DNA of 64,000 nucleotides from Cinclus cinclus. Lineage: Eukaryota; Chordata; Aves; Passeriformes; Cinclidae. The notes under the pieces were generated by a model. The model saw only the letters and a program-made list of their open reading frames with translations, was not told the DNA's origin and ran no database searches. Positions 37,301-47,506 of the stretch are shown one piece after another (the stretch's first letter is position 1; every line of letters starts with the position of its first letter). The translations under genes and the position numbers were made by a program. The DNA is taken from NCBI RefSeq assembly GCF_963662255.1, contig NC_085049.1, forward strand, positions 59,877,158 to 59,941,157, in the 5' to 3' direction.

Positions 37301-40300
37301 GCAAGATTCTGGTTTACAAACAAGGAAGTTGTTCCAGCCACAGAAATGCTATGAAGGAAAAAAAAACAAAACCAAAAATGGACAGAGAACAGAGGAGAAT
37401 TGTGCAGAAAATAAAAGACCTGGGAAAAACACTAGGCATCAGAACAATGGACTTAAGTTTGAGACAAAATGAAATGGATTCCACGTTTACAGTGATGAAG
37501 TCCTCAGACAACAGCAGCTAGGATAGGTGAGGGTAGCAGGCCAACATAAAGGTAAGTACACAAACAGCTAAATAATCACGGAAAAAAAGTCACCTGACAT
37601 GATATTGTGAATGTCAGTTTTCCAGTAGTTCATGCAATGCTTAATGTGTACATACAGAAAATAATTTAAGTAATAAAAACATGCAATTTTTCTCTGAAAG
37701 CACCCAAGGTACTAAGGCAGCTGAATGGCTGAGGGCTGCAACAAAGGCCTTTAAAACTGATCCCAGAAAGATAACACTCTAGGGTCTTTGTCAAAATCTG
37801 CTTGATAAGGACTATGGGAATTTTGGAAGTACATCAGAATACTAACTAACATCATTCCCTATCAGGATTCCAGCAGTGACCCACAGCTGGAATTTCACAG
37901 GAAGGTTATACCCTCAGCCATCTCACTGCAGCACATCTGACCATGTACAATCACATCCTCTCTCTGAAGAGGCTGGCAGCATGGTGAATCAAAACAACCA
38001 ACAAACTTGACCTGATGTGGTGTCACTAAGAAATTTATAGGAAAAACCTCAGGTCAGCCTCTAGGGAAAAAAATACCATTAGCACACACAAAACTGGGAA
38101 TAGCTACTTCTCATTCAGATAATACACTAGGAATCAAGATAAATTACCATGAAACTATCCTAACCATGCAAGACATGGAAACTAAACTGATGGAGAACTT
38201 TTGAACACTTTTCTTTCCTACTTAAGAGTTTTCTTTGCACTTGCCAATGTTTATGGACAGATTTTCTTCCCTGCCAAAGGTAACAAAGTACAGAGCAGGT
38301 ACACACCTGTTTATGTGTATGATTGTTCACCACATTGATCCTCATTCCTGCTGGATGAGAGTGTCCGGGAACTGGAGCCTTCTGCTACAGTTAGAGATAA
38401 AGAATCAAAGCATTAAGCACTACAGTCCACCAGGTCCTCATTTCAGAAAATCAAAGCTTTAGTTGAAAACCCTGAGATCACTTAAATGAAACTCACCTTC
38501 CTGCTTTGAAATATATTACCACAATATGTTCTTAGGTAACATCTGTATTTCCTGTGATTTGTTCAATACGAGATAGCTTCACTTACATTATAGAAGAAAT
38601 CGATTCAAATTACTTAGGATTTAGTCCAAGATCATTGGGAAGGAGAGTTAACTTCAGTCCTGTCAGGACTGACTAGATCTACATTTCTGCCAATACAAAA
38701 CCATGAATGGGGTAAGTCAAAAAGTAAGTACCTCTTCTTTCCTACTACAGGTAACTGAACATCTATCTCCATCAAACAAAAGTACAAGTATATACTTCCC
38801 CTTAGCACCAGAGCTGGAATAAGCTGTAGTGGAATAAAATGATGCATAAGGTAGTGTAACTGCCCCTTCTGTAGCCCATTACACCATCAAACAAACCACC
38901 ACAGAAGTAGCTCGGAAATGTAGCTGTACTAATTGATAACTGAAATCATGCAATAACACCCTTAAAAAATGCCCCTCTGTTTTTTGAAAAAGCTGGAAGC
39001 TGTCCATTAAAGAATAAATATTCTTACAAAAATAGTGCACACGGGTATTAAAATCTTCAGGTACTAATTTTCTCTAGACTGCAACTTATACCACAGCACC
39101 TCACGTTTCAATTTGCTAATCAATTCAGCAACAAGGATATCTATCCCACAGAAACAGCAGCAGACCTACGGTCATTTTTTGGTTTCAAAGATTTTTCCTT
39201 GCTTTATGAGAAACAAGACCTCAGGACAGCACATTTAGAGCTGTGTGCTATACCTTGGATCAAGATACACTAGTTTGATTCCACTTCTAGATTTGGGAAA
39301 ATAGGTGGGTCAGGGACACTTTGGAACTTCAGTACAAGTATTTTTTTAAACTTTTACATAACTGCTCACGTGCAAGGTTCTGTCTACAGTCTGAATAACC
39401 ATTATATCCTATATATAAATATACATGTTTCCTTGCACGATGTTGTCTAACAAACAGAAAATACTATTGATCAAACCAAGTCACAAGAAAACCCCAAAAC
39501 ACCAGGTCAGAACAAACAGCTACTACACCAAGTCTCTGGAAACTACTTTAACTTCTAGAAACTTCAAGAAAATGCTCAAGTCCTCACAGCTGAGGCTGGT
39601 GATTTAGCTTAAAAGGACAGCAAGAGTACTAATCACCTTCCTAATTAATGACTGCTGAACAGACTGCTCTACTGCTCTGTGATTAGCCCTTCTTACTGCC
39701 TCAAAAGTCCTTTCTCTTTCTTACATCAGCCTGGCAGAAAACCTGCAGAGTAGTGGGAAACTTCCTGGGTCAATTTGCAAAAGAAACATTTTTGATGCTC
39801 TTCAGCAATACCTACAGCTGAAGAGAAAGCAGACTCATCTAGGCTTTCAAACTGATGACAACAGATTTCTGGGTATGAATAAGCACACTGCTGATTTTTG
39901 GGAGGATGAAAATTGAAGAGGTAGGCTAGGAACTTCAGTTACATGCTTGCAGAGGTAAAGAGCAAAACCACTCAAAAAAACAAACCAAACAGTCTGGAAA
40001 TTTCCTTTCTGACTTTACCCATTGCACCTACAGACACAGGTCAACAGCAGTTGTTTCACAGAGAAGCCAGCTAAGAATTGAGTTATTGTGCAAACAGCAA
40101 AGTGAAATCAGAAAACTGGCCCAGGAAATCAGCAGGTCAGGGTGATCAACTAATTATAATACAACCAAAATAAATCTCAAGCCTCAGTAGGAATGCTTCA
40201 TGTGATCAGGCAACTCCCTGGAAACCAGGGCTTTCCTGAAAACCAGACAAGTATAAAAAGAGAAAATTATAGAAACGGCTCATTGAATTTTAAATTTTCT

Positions 40301-43081
40301 TAGATACAAACAGAGCTGCATATTCTAAACTGTTATCTCACCACTAGGATAAACCAGTTATCTATACAGGACAATCCACTGCATCAGACTTGCAAAGAGG
40401 GGCAGTATAAGAATGACAAAAAAACTGCAGCATTTTGTTTGCATTCAGCTAGGAAAGAGACTAGTTAACCATTCAAGACATCTCCTTTAATGCTGACAGG
40501 AGCTCTGCCTTAAGTCTTTCTGGGTCCAAAATTAAAATGAAAATTTAAATGAAAGGTGTGACGCTACAAAAAGTTCCAAGCAGCTGCAAGGACACACAAA
40601 AGGATTGGAATACTACCCCATAGGCTGGAATGAAGTGTATCATTGTTGCTTCTATTGTAACCATATGAATGTATTAACCTATCATCAAGTCTACTGAACT
40701 GCAGAGTAACTGAGGGGCTCAGAGGTTGACTCGCTTTACCTACTTGGATAGTTTTGGTGATTTTCATGGCTGGATTTACTGTTCCCATAGCTGGGCTGAT
40801 AGCAGCTGGAGTGCTCCTTTTTAAGCTGATCTTCTCTCTGGCATCCACCACTTTGGTCACCTTTTCAGCAGCAACACTTTGCTGCTTACGGGAATTCAAC
40901 ATCTCTCGAGCATCCTGCACATTCCCTTTGATTTTGAACCGAGCATCCTTTTGAACCAGTTTTTCTCGGGCATCTTTAACCCCCAGTTTGTGTCGGGCAT
41001 CAGTGAGTCCTATCTTCTGTCGGGCATCAAATGTCCGCTGGAAGCTCACAGCTGGCGATGATCTACTCAGAAGATTTTGCTGGATCCCAATGCGAGATCT
41101 TACGCCCCCGAACACTGGCCTTGTGTTAAGTCTGGGTGGGGGGGAAAAAAAATAATAATAATAAAAAACTTTTAGGCATTATAAGATATGATACAGTATC
41201 AATAAAAGTATTTGTGTTGCTGCAAACAAAAGTTCGTTATTACTGTGCAGAAATCCACTCTGGTTGGATGTCTAAATGTAAGAATAGAGCTCCTAAGCTG
41301 TTTTTGCTGGATTTCTGGATTTTACTTTCTACATAAACAGCTAAGGAACTGATTTCCAAAATCCATCCTTAAGCTCACGTTTACAAACAAAAGGGTCTGA
41401 CATCAGCTGTGCTAAGTATATACTACATTTAAACAAAATTCAACAACTTTGGGGAAACCTATGAAGACAAAGAGGAACAGGAACAGACTTTCTAGCTTTA
41501 GGACTGAACAGGTCTGCTAAAGCATCTTCTGTAATACAATAATACATCCTGATACAAAGGAAACATGGAACTACACGATTTCAAGAATTCTGGGCATCAA
41601 GTTCAGATTTGTGGGAGCACAGCAACTTGAATTTTAGGATGTACAAGCAGCAGTAACAATATCAGTTCAAAGCCACCAGTTTCAAGGTTGATCAGCTTCC
41701 AGCAAGAACAGTCACTAGTCAAATTACTTTTTAACATGACTGCCTCTTCTTTAATCTACTAAAAGAACTACTGCACTTAATGGCCTTTAGTTTTTAAGAG
41801 CATCATTATCACAATACTGAGCACAGAAAGACAACAGCCCAAAAACTACAGCATTTGTACTTGCAGACAAGTATTCCTAAAAAACAGCACAATACAGGCT
41901 GAAAGCTAGAACTACCTTCTTACTACTACGTCTGATACACTAATACTCAAAAAAGACAAAGTAGAAAGAGAGCGAAAAAATATTCTTGCTATTGACTTTT
42001 TAAAAGAGAGGGCTACAATGATCATCTGCTTTCAGAAATGTGTTGCCCAGTATTATGAAGTTTAAAAGTAGGTACCTGGAAATTGTTGTAACAATCAAAC
42101 GGTTAGTATCACAAAATCAAATAATAATGCTATTTCAATTCTTCGTGCACCTTTATATCAGAATTTCCTGATCTAACTCCACAACCTTCACATTATTTAC
42201 AGTTATGTATTTTCAGTAGAGAGATCTTAAAAAAACCAAAAACCTAGCCAACCAACCAAAAGATGAAAAACTTAACCTCTGCTTCTGTCTCTTTCATTCT
42301 TGTGTCCAGATGTCTGGGAAGCTGGGACTGGAGTCCCATTTTACCACTTAAGAGTCCTAAGGCTGCTCTCTCATACTGCCAAAGCAAACCAGCTAGAAGA
42401 AAGAGGAGGATTATTAAGACCATCTAAGAAAATATATCCAGAATATAGAAGATTAACAGTACCCATAAATCAATTGACACAGAGCAAGACTTCCCTTGCA
42501 ATTTTAAAAAGCATTTATTTAGCCATGTTGAAAGCATTCAGCTGAAGCACTTGCAAAGGGCTGGATGAGTGGTTCACAACAGAGCTCAAAGTAAAACCAT
42601 AAATGTATGTATCAACATTTAAACTAGAATTAGTTAAGACAGCTGGTGACAAAACCCAATGAAACAGGTTAAGAAACTGTACTGAAGATTACACCATTTC
42701 TGAAGAGCAGAAATTACTCTTTACCCTAATAAGCAACTCTCTTTCACAGATAATTGCTTACCCTACAAGAGCATTAACTGCTTAGGTACTTATGCCACAG
42801 CACCTGAAATAAAAGCAGATCCCAAACATCTAATTCACTTTCCAGGGTTCTAAGCTCTGGCTTGCATATATTATGGATCAGGACATTTTATAGTTGAAAA
42901 TGTTTCTATTATTTAAGCTAGACTACTGAACAGCATGAATATAGTGATTTAAGCTTATTCAGTTTATCCAGCCCTCACAAAGCCAAGTTTTCTACCTCAG
43001 GAATTTATAAAGTGATCTTAACATGACATACAAGAGTTGTGTGGGGCACAATTCTTACAGTGCTGCAGGGGGACTATTGTT

Positions 43082-43118
<37 letters not shown>

Positions 43119-44329
43119 GGAAGAATTCCTGAAAGAAATTAGAGTTAAGGAGGGATTTGAAAAGGGATAAAAGAGGTACTTGGGGCATAGTAAGCAGCCT
43201 AAGACTCTTCCAAATATGCAGGATAACATGAATGAAAGTGCAAAGCCAAGGCCTTGTCTAGACTAGGATTTAAATGAATGCTTTGGTAGTATATATTAGC
43301 AGGTAACTTTCAGAATATTACTCTAGGCATGTAAGTGTATACAGATTCAGTCAAAAGCAAAGACCAATAAATTAAAAAAAGCAAGAGCACTCTGAGATAA
43401 GAGAGATGGGGGACAAGGTTCTTCAGAAGCACTAGGGGACTACGGTAAAAAGGAAAATGAAAAGCTGTCGAAGGAGAATCCAGGTAAGAACTGCCAACGG
43501 CGGCAGCAAACGCCCCAGCCTACACCGGAGATTATCTGCCACGCAAATAAATAATCTGACCTTGCAGCTCGGATCTGCAACATGCTCCACGTCCTCTCAA
43601 CCACTCCAAACGATCTGCCGGAGCACCGATAACTACGCTACAGGGACGACACCTTCCGAGGCCCGGGCAGCCTCGCCCGCGCGGGTGCCCGGCGGCCCCG
43701 GCCGGTTGCGGCTCCCCGAGCACCACCGGCCCTCCCACGGCTCTCCCACAATGCACAGAGCCGCTCCCGGGAGCGCGGGGGCAGCGGGCACCCCGGGGCA
43801 CTGCCTGGCCAGCACCTGCAGCCCGGCTACCGACAGGGTTCAGGGCCGCCGGCCCCGTTATAGGCGGCAGCGCTGGGTTAATCGGCAGGGGTAAGCACGA
43901 GGCAGCGGGGACAGGGCAAGTCGGAGGATTCAGTGAGACAATAGACGGCGCCAGGAATCCCGAAAAGACCGAGATGGGATAGGCCGCGAGCGTTCCTGCC
44001 CCACCGGGGCAGCGTCAGGCACAGAGGCCGAGATGGGGGCCCGACCCCCGCCCCGGCCCTGAGTGACGGCCGCCGTCGCCAATCACATCGCAGAGCGGCC
44101 CCGCAGGCCCGCGGCTCAGCCAATGGGAACGTGGGGGCGGGAGCAGGGCCAGGCCGCGCCGAGGCAGTCGCGGCCCGCAGCCCTCGGAGCGGAGCCCCCC
44201 GAAGGGCCACAGGACGAACGGCCGGGGCCCGCCGGGCCCGAGGCGCTGTGTCGCTGTCCCACCCGCTCACCTTCCCTTCACCGTCACACCGCGTTTCCGT
44301 ATGAGCTCGTCCAGAGACAGGTCCGCCAT
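31381..44329 (-). CDS. POLDIP3: DNA polymerase delta-interacting protein 3 (SKAR/PDIP46)
   Basis: Nine exons on the minus strand: 44329-44271, 41131-40744, 38384-38307, 36545-36450, 34583-34401, 33564-33487, 32935-32806, 31960-31894, 31555-31381. The product is 417 residues (human 421). The nuclear protein binds the p50 subunit of DNA polymerase delta and the exon-junction complex, and recruits S6K1 to spliced mRNA. The start MADLSLDELIRKRG is almost as in mammals. Residues about 50-135 hold six DAR-type repeats (FDARQK, TDARHK, KDAREK, KDARFK, QDAREM, VDAREK). Exons 6-8 encode the RRM, with KMTVNNLHPRV and VFVKK as its core strands. The C-terminus is PTEFKIKL. Exon 3 of mammals, encoding PAGMRINVVNNH, is present. 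Exon 2 ends CAA at 40744; a second GT four bases on would shift the frame. The promoter is shared head to head with RNU12. Confidence 0.95.
34082..34099. repeat. Poly(T) tract in POLDIP3 intron 5
   Basis: An 18-base T run in the intron between the exons at 34401-34583 and 33487-33564. It is about 500 bases before the next acceptor, so it is not an obvious polypyrimidine tract. A similar A run of 19 lies at 34746-34764. Confidence 0.9.
35355..36010 (-). mobile_element. CR1 LINE fragment, antisense to the plus strand
   Basis: The sequence reads as the reverse complement of the 3' part of a chicken-repeat-1 LINE. It has the 3' UTR wording around 35360-35450 (CACAACCTCTCTGGG) and the reverse-transcriptase end-like block at 35890-36000 (TCTAGCCAGTCAGCTCTCAG, then the GCAGGACCTTACATTTG phrase). 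It sits in the POLDIP3 intron between exons 34401-34583 and 36450-36545, in the same orientation as that gene. It is degraded and its frame is broken. Confidence 0.7.
43086..43114. repeat. Poly(A) tract in POLDIP3 intron 1
   Basis: 29 consecutive A bases. No clear element precedes it, so I do not call it a retroposon tail. It is likely to vary in length and to be error-prone in sequencing. Confidence 0.9.
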
Positions 44330-44456
44330 CTTGTCGCGGTCCCAACGATGAGACGCAGCGAGCGAGTCCCGGAGGTGACACCATACGATTTCCGCTCCTC
44401 GCCCCGCCCCCACATGTAAGGCGGGCCCCGCCCCGGCTCCGCCTGCACTGACGGAG

Positions 44457-44498
44457 AGCCCCACAATTCCCCGCGGCCCCCGGGCCCGTTATTTGCAT
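44457..44498 (+). promoter_or_regulatory. Distal sequence element of RNU12 (SPH-like site plus octamer)
   Basis: A perfect octamer ATTTGCAT lies at 44491-44498, about 195-200 bases ahead of the U12 start. That is the usual distance of the distal element in vertebrate snRNA genes, where Oct-1 binds. Just upstream, CCCCACAATTCCCCGCGG (44458-44475) resembles the SPH/ZNF143 element that pairs with the octamer. The proximal element should lie near 44630-44650 (TCGCCCTGATCTGTAG); that placement is by distance only. Confidence 0.7.
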
Positions 44499-44691
44499 AC
44501 GACGCTCCACGTCGCGGCCCGGTTCGGCCCACGACAGAGGTTTCCCGGCGCGAAAAGGAACAACGACCGTGCGCAGTGGTGAGGAAAATACAGGCCATCT
44601 GGAAACCACGTCAGACAGCGTGGGGCGGCCTCGCCCTGATCTGTAGAGCTAGTGCGGAGCAGTGTGGGAGCGGCGAGGAGCGCTACCTGTC

Positions 44692-44840
44692 ATGCCTTAA
44701 ACTTATGAGTAAGGAAAATAACGACCCGGGGTGACGCCCGGGTCCTCACTTCGAATGTGAGAGGAATTTTTGTGCGGGTACAGGTCGCCCCTGGGTGCCC
44801 CGCTTACTTCGCGGGATGCCCGGGTGCCGTGATCTGCCCG
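44692..44840 (+). ncRNA. RNU12: U12 small nuclear RNA (minor spliceosome)
   Basis: The 149-base segment reads as U12 snRNA from ATGCCTTAAACTTATGAG to GATCTGCCCG (human about 150). U12 pairs with the branch site of U12-type introns; that region, GAGTAAGGAAAA, is intact at 44707-44718. Stem-loop IIa pairs 44723-44730 with 44737-44744 around the loop GTGACG. Stem IIb pairs CTCAC (44745-44749) with GTGAG (44757-44761). The Sm site AATTTTTG is at 44765-44772. The long 3' stem-loop that the minor-spliceosome 65K protein (RNPC3) binds closes the molecule. Against the mammalian sequence as I remember it, stem IIa has changed on both sides (ATT to CCC, AAT to GGG), keeping pairing. An octamer about 200 bases upstream and a 3'-box-like sequence downstream support an active gene. 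In human, RNU12 also lies beside POLDIP3. Confidence 0.95.
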
Positions 44841-44856
44841 GCCCTCCGTGCCGCGA

Positions 44857-44870
44857 GTGCCAAGGACAGA
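44857..44870 (+). terminator. Candidate snRNA 3' box of RNU12
   Basis: GTGCCAAGGACAGA begins about 16-17 bases after the mature U12 end. It fits the loose snRNA 3' box pattern GTTT-N-AAA-RN-NAGA, which directs Integrator-dependent 3' end formation. Confidence 0.55.
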
Positions 44871-47096
44871 GCTGCCGCGACCGGCCTGCCCCGAGCGGGC
44901 GGGAAGGGGCAGCGCCTGCGTTACCGGCGGTCGGGAGATCGGATGTACCTTGAGCTGCGATTCTGCTTGTGCGCTGGCGTGCCCTAAGGGTCTTCACGAG
45001 GCTTGGAATAAATCACCAAACCTGCCTCGTAAGCATTTCGTGTGTATGCAGAAAGTAATTCCTTCTTTATTCTGAGGGAGCAACGACACCGTTTAAAATG
45101 GAGCTAAGAGCGAAAGGGGCGTGGTGCCTTGTGCAGCGGTGAGCTCCTGGGCTCCTGCTCGGGGTCTCCCTGCGGGCCGTGGTGCTGTTGGGCCTCCCTC
45201 AGAACGCCCTTTTGCAGCACATCACACCCACAGCGTCTCCAAGACGCGGTTTTGCTCCCGCCCGAAGCTCTTGTCACCTGTGACCCCTTCGCAGCCCCGC
45301 TGTTCCCTCCCTTCCTGCCGTCTCTCCAGCACGGCATCCTGAGCTGCAGTAATCCTGAGGCTTTGTGCCTGCTGCACCACCCACAGCGCTGCTGTGCAGC
45401 TGCGTTCCGTGTGAGACCCGAGGGGAAGCGCCCGGGGGCCGTCTAGCCAGCATCCATTTTCCAACCTGCAGGGACCCCTATGGAGGTCACTTCCACCAAC
45501 CTTAGCGCTATTTGTGCAGCCATGATACCTTCAGGCCGTACCTCTACTCTTTGCCTCGTGGTGAACCAGATCCTCCTGTTTGTTTTGCTTCCATCAGCCT
45601 AGTTCTTGCATCTGAAGCTGAAGAGTACGCGTGTAGCTGCCACCCACCCTCTCTTCTACCTGTGATCCCTGAAGTCATCTTCTGTCCAGGAGAAGAATTC
45701 CAGGCCTCCTCAGACATTCCTTCAGTGTACCTGAGCTGTGGATGAGAAGTCAAATATTTGTTCTGGGAAGAACTTGGGCCTCCGCTTCCCTCCTTGTGTC
45801 TGAGAGAGGAGGAAAGGTGTTAGCAGCAGCAAAGAGATCTCCCTGAGTATAGGGGTCTCTACAAAGGCACATTCCTTAAGCGTGTCTCCTCCATCTACCG
45901 AGACCCCATGACATGGAAGTCAGAACAGAGGAGACCATTTCCCCATCTCACACCAATTTCCTGTTAAAATATTACTTAGGAAATTATGCAAAGGACATCA
46001 GGACATCATATTACCCTTGGGATGGTGTGGTATGGCATCTGATTTATAATACTGCCTCACCCTCAAACATCAAGAACTGGGAAAAGAAGTTGTGTTGGAT
46101 TATGGGCTAGATGTTGAACTTTACACCAGGAGATGTGAGAGTCTGTCAATAGGAAATTTCATGCACAGAGGCATTGCACAGTGGCAATCAGTGGATCTTT
46201 GTTGCTAATGGGGGAAGTGCCTGGTTTGTAGTGAGAGGTTAAAAATCTTCTGATTTTAGCAGTTTGTTCACTGTTTCAGAACTACTGCACCCTAGATGTT
46301 TTTGCCTTCTGAAGACTTTAAATCAGCCTTTGAAATATAAGGCCTTGCAACTTGAATATTTTCGTCTAGCAAAAATGATGGACAGAAAAGTTAAAGACAC
46401 ACATGTGGAGATGCAGAAGAGATGAGCTTCAGAGATAAAACTGATGCACAGCATAGGACCAGACAGACTCAGGGAGCTAGAAAAAAAATTAGGCTAAAAA
46501 TTTTCTAAGCAGGTAATAAATAGAGCATGGCAGTTTGCCATATGTGTAGTATCATACCTGTATAATCACAATCATTTGGCTCAGGGTCATGCTGAAACTT
46601 CTACGTTGCCTGTACTGGACAACTTCCCTGTTGTTTACCTTCTACAGCCTGGAAAAATGAAATATTAATGCACTGCTCATCTGAGTCTGCAATGTTTTAA
46701 GAGGTATGAAAAATCAACTATGGTAGTTCTTTCTTTTTGTGGAAATTGTAGGAAATACTGCACATATGTAATTTTACTTCACCTGTTCTATTCCATAATA
46801 GATATTTCCAAAAAAGATTTTTTTTTTACAACCAGTTTCTCAGAATATTCCAGTTTTCTAAAGTTTCTTGCACACACCTGGATCCCAGCTGATGTTGTCA
46901 GTGACCTGCAATATGCTTAGGGAATTCCTGAGAGAAGCGGAAAATTTTCTTGCAGAGAGCTGCACAGAAATTTGCCTTTCTTTCTGGGGTCCATCGAGAA
47001 AATCCCAGGGAGTTTGTGCAGCCAAGAAAACGGATGGACTAAAAAGAAAAACTGGAGAAAAGAACTTGGTAGGCACCGCAGAATTTAAAGTCTTAT
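44871..47096. other. Spacer right of RNU12, no gene recognised
   Basis: CpG-island shoulder to about 45450, then AT-rich sequence. Open frames up to about 105 codons at 45120-45460 reflect GC content and carry no recognisable domain. CYB5R3, the neighbour on this side of POLDIP3 in human, was not found here. Confidence 0.45.
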
Positions 47097-47506
47097 TTTA
47101 ATTTGGTAATTCTCAAGTTGCTCACATAATACTGTGTCACACAAAATCACATAAACTTGCATTTGCCTCAGTGCATCCCCCTTATGCCATGGAATACAAC
47201 TTTTAGAGCTCTTTGGTCCAGAGCTGTGGCACATGTGGAGCTGAAGGACTTTGGGAGAGGTAAATTGTACAGATTCTGGAAAGCAGCAGAGTACTAATAG
47301 GCAGGTGGCCTTTTAAAGGAGATAACTGGAACAGCTTCAATTTTTAAAATGGGTTTGTTAATGATGATTTATCCTAGGTGTCCCAAGTGGGGGGTGTCCA
47401 AGTTGCTAGCTCTGAAAAGTAGGCAATTCATGGGAGAAAGAAAAGCAGAGTATTTTATAGCAGCTGTTTCATCTTCTTAGGGCTAAGTGAATAATTAGCC
47501 CAACTG

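Larger units (their letters stand above)
43640..45000. promoter_or_regulatory. CpG island with the shared POLDIP3/RNU12 promoter
   Basis: A broad GC- and CpG-rich block covers POLDIP3 exon 1 (ATG at 44329, minus strand) and the U12 gene (start 44692, plus strand). The 363 bases between the two starts must hold both core promoters. No TATA box is seen for either, as expected for a CpG-island mRNA promoter and for a Pol II snRNA gene. ZNF143-like phrases occur at 43744-43758 (CCCACAATGCACAG) and 44457-44475. Confidence 0.7.

Noticed and set aside
40564..40743. Continuation of the POLDIP3 exon 2 frame past 40744
   Set aside because: The frame runs on into intron sequence; homology resumes at the exon 38384-38307, which needs the phase-0 donor at CAA.
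43086..43114. Poly(A) run as the tail of a processed pseudogene
   Set aside because: No gene-like or SINE-like sequence and no target-site duplication visible next to it.
44757..44987. 76-codon frame (and an 83-codon antisense frame)
   Set aside because: The region is the U12 snRNA gene and its 3' flank; the frames are incidental.
45104..45464. Frames of 73-105 codons beside the POLDIP3/RNU12 CpG island
   Set aside because: Composition-driven, open on both strands, no homology; CYB5R3, expected here from human, does not match.
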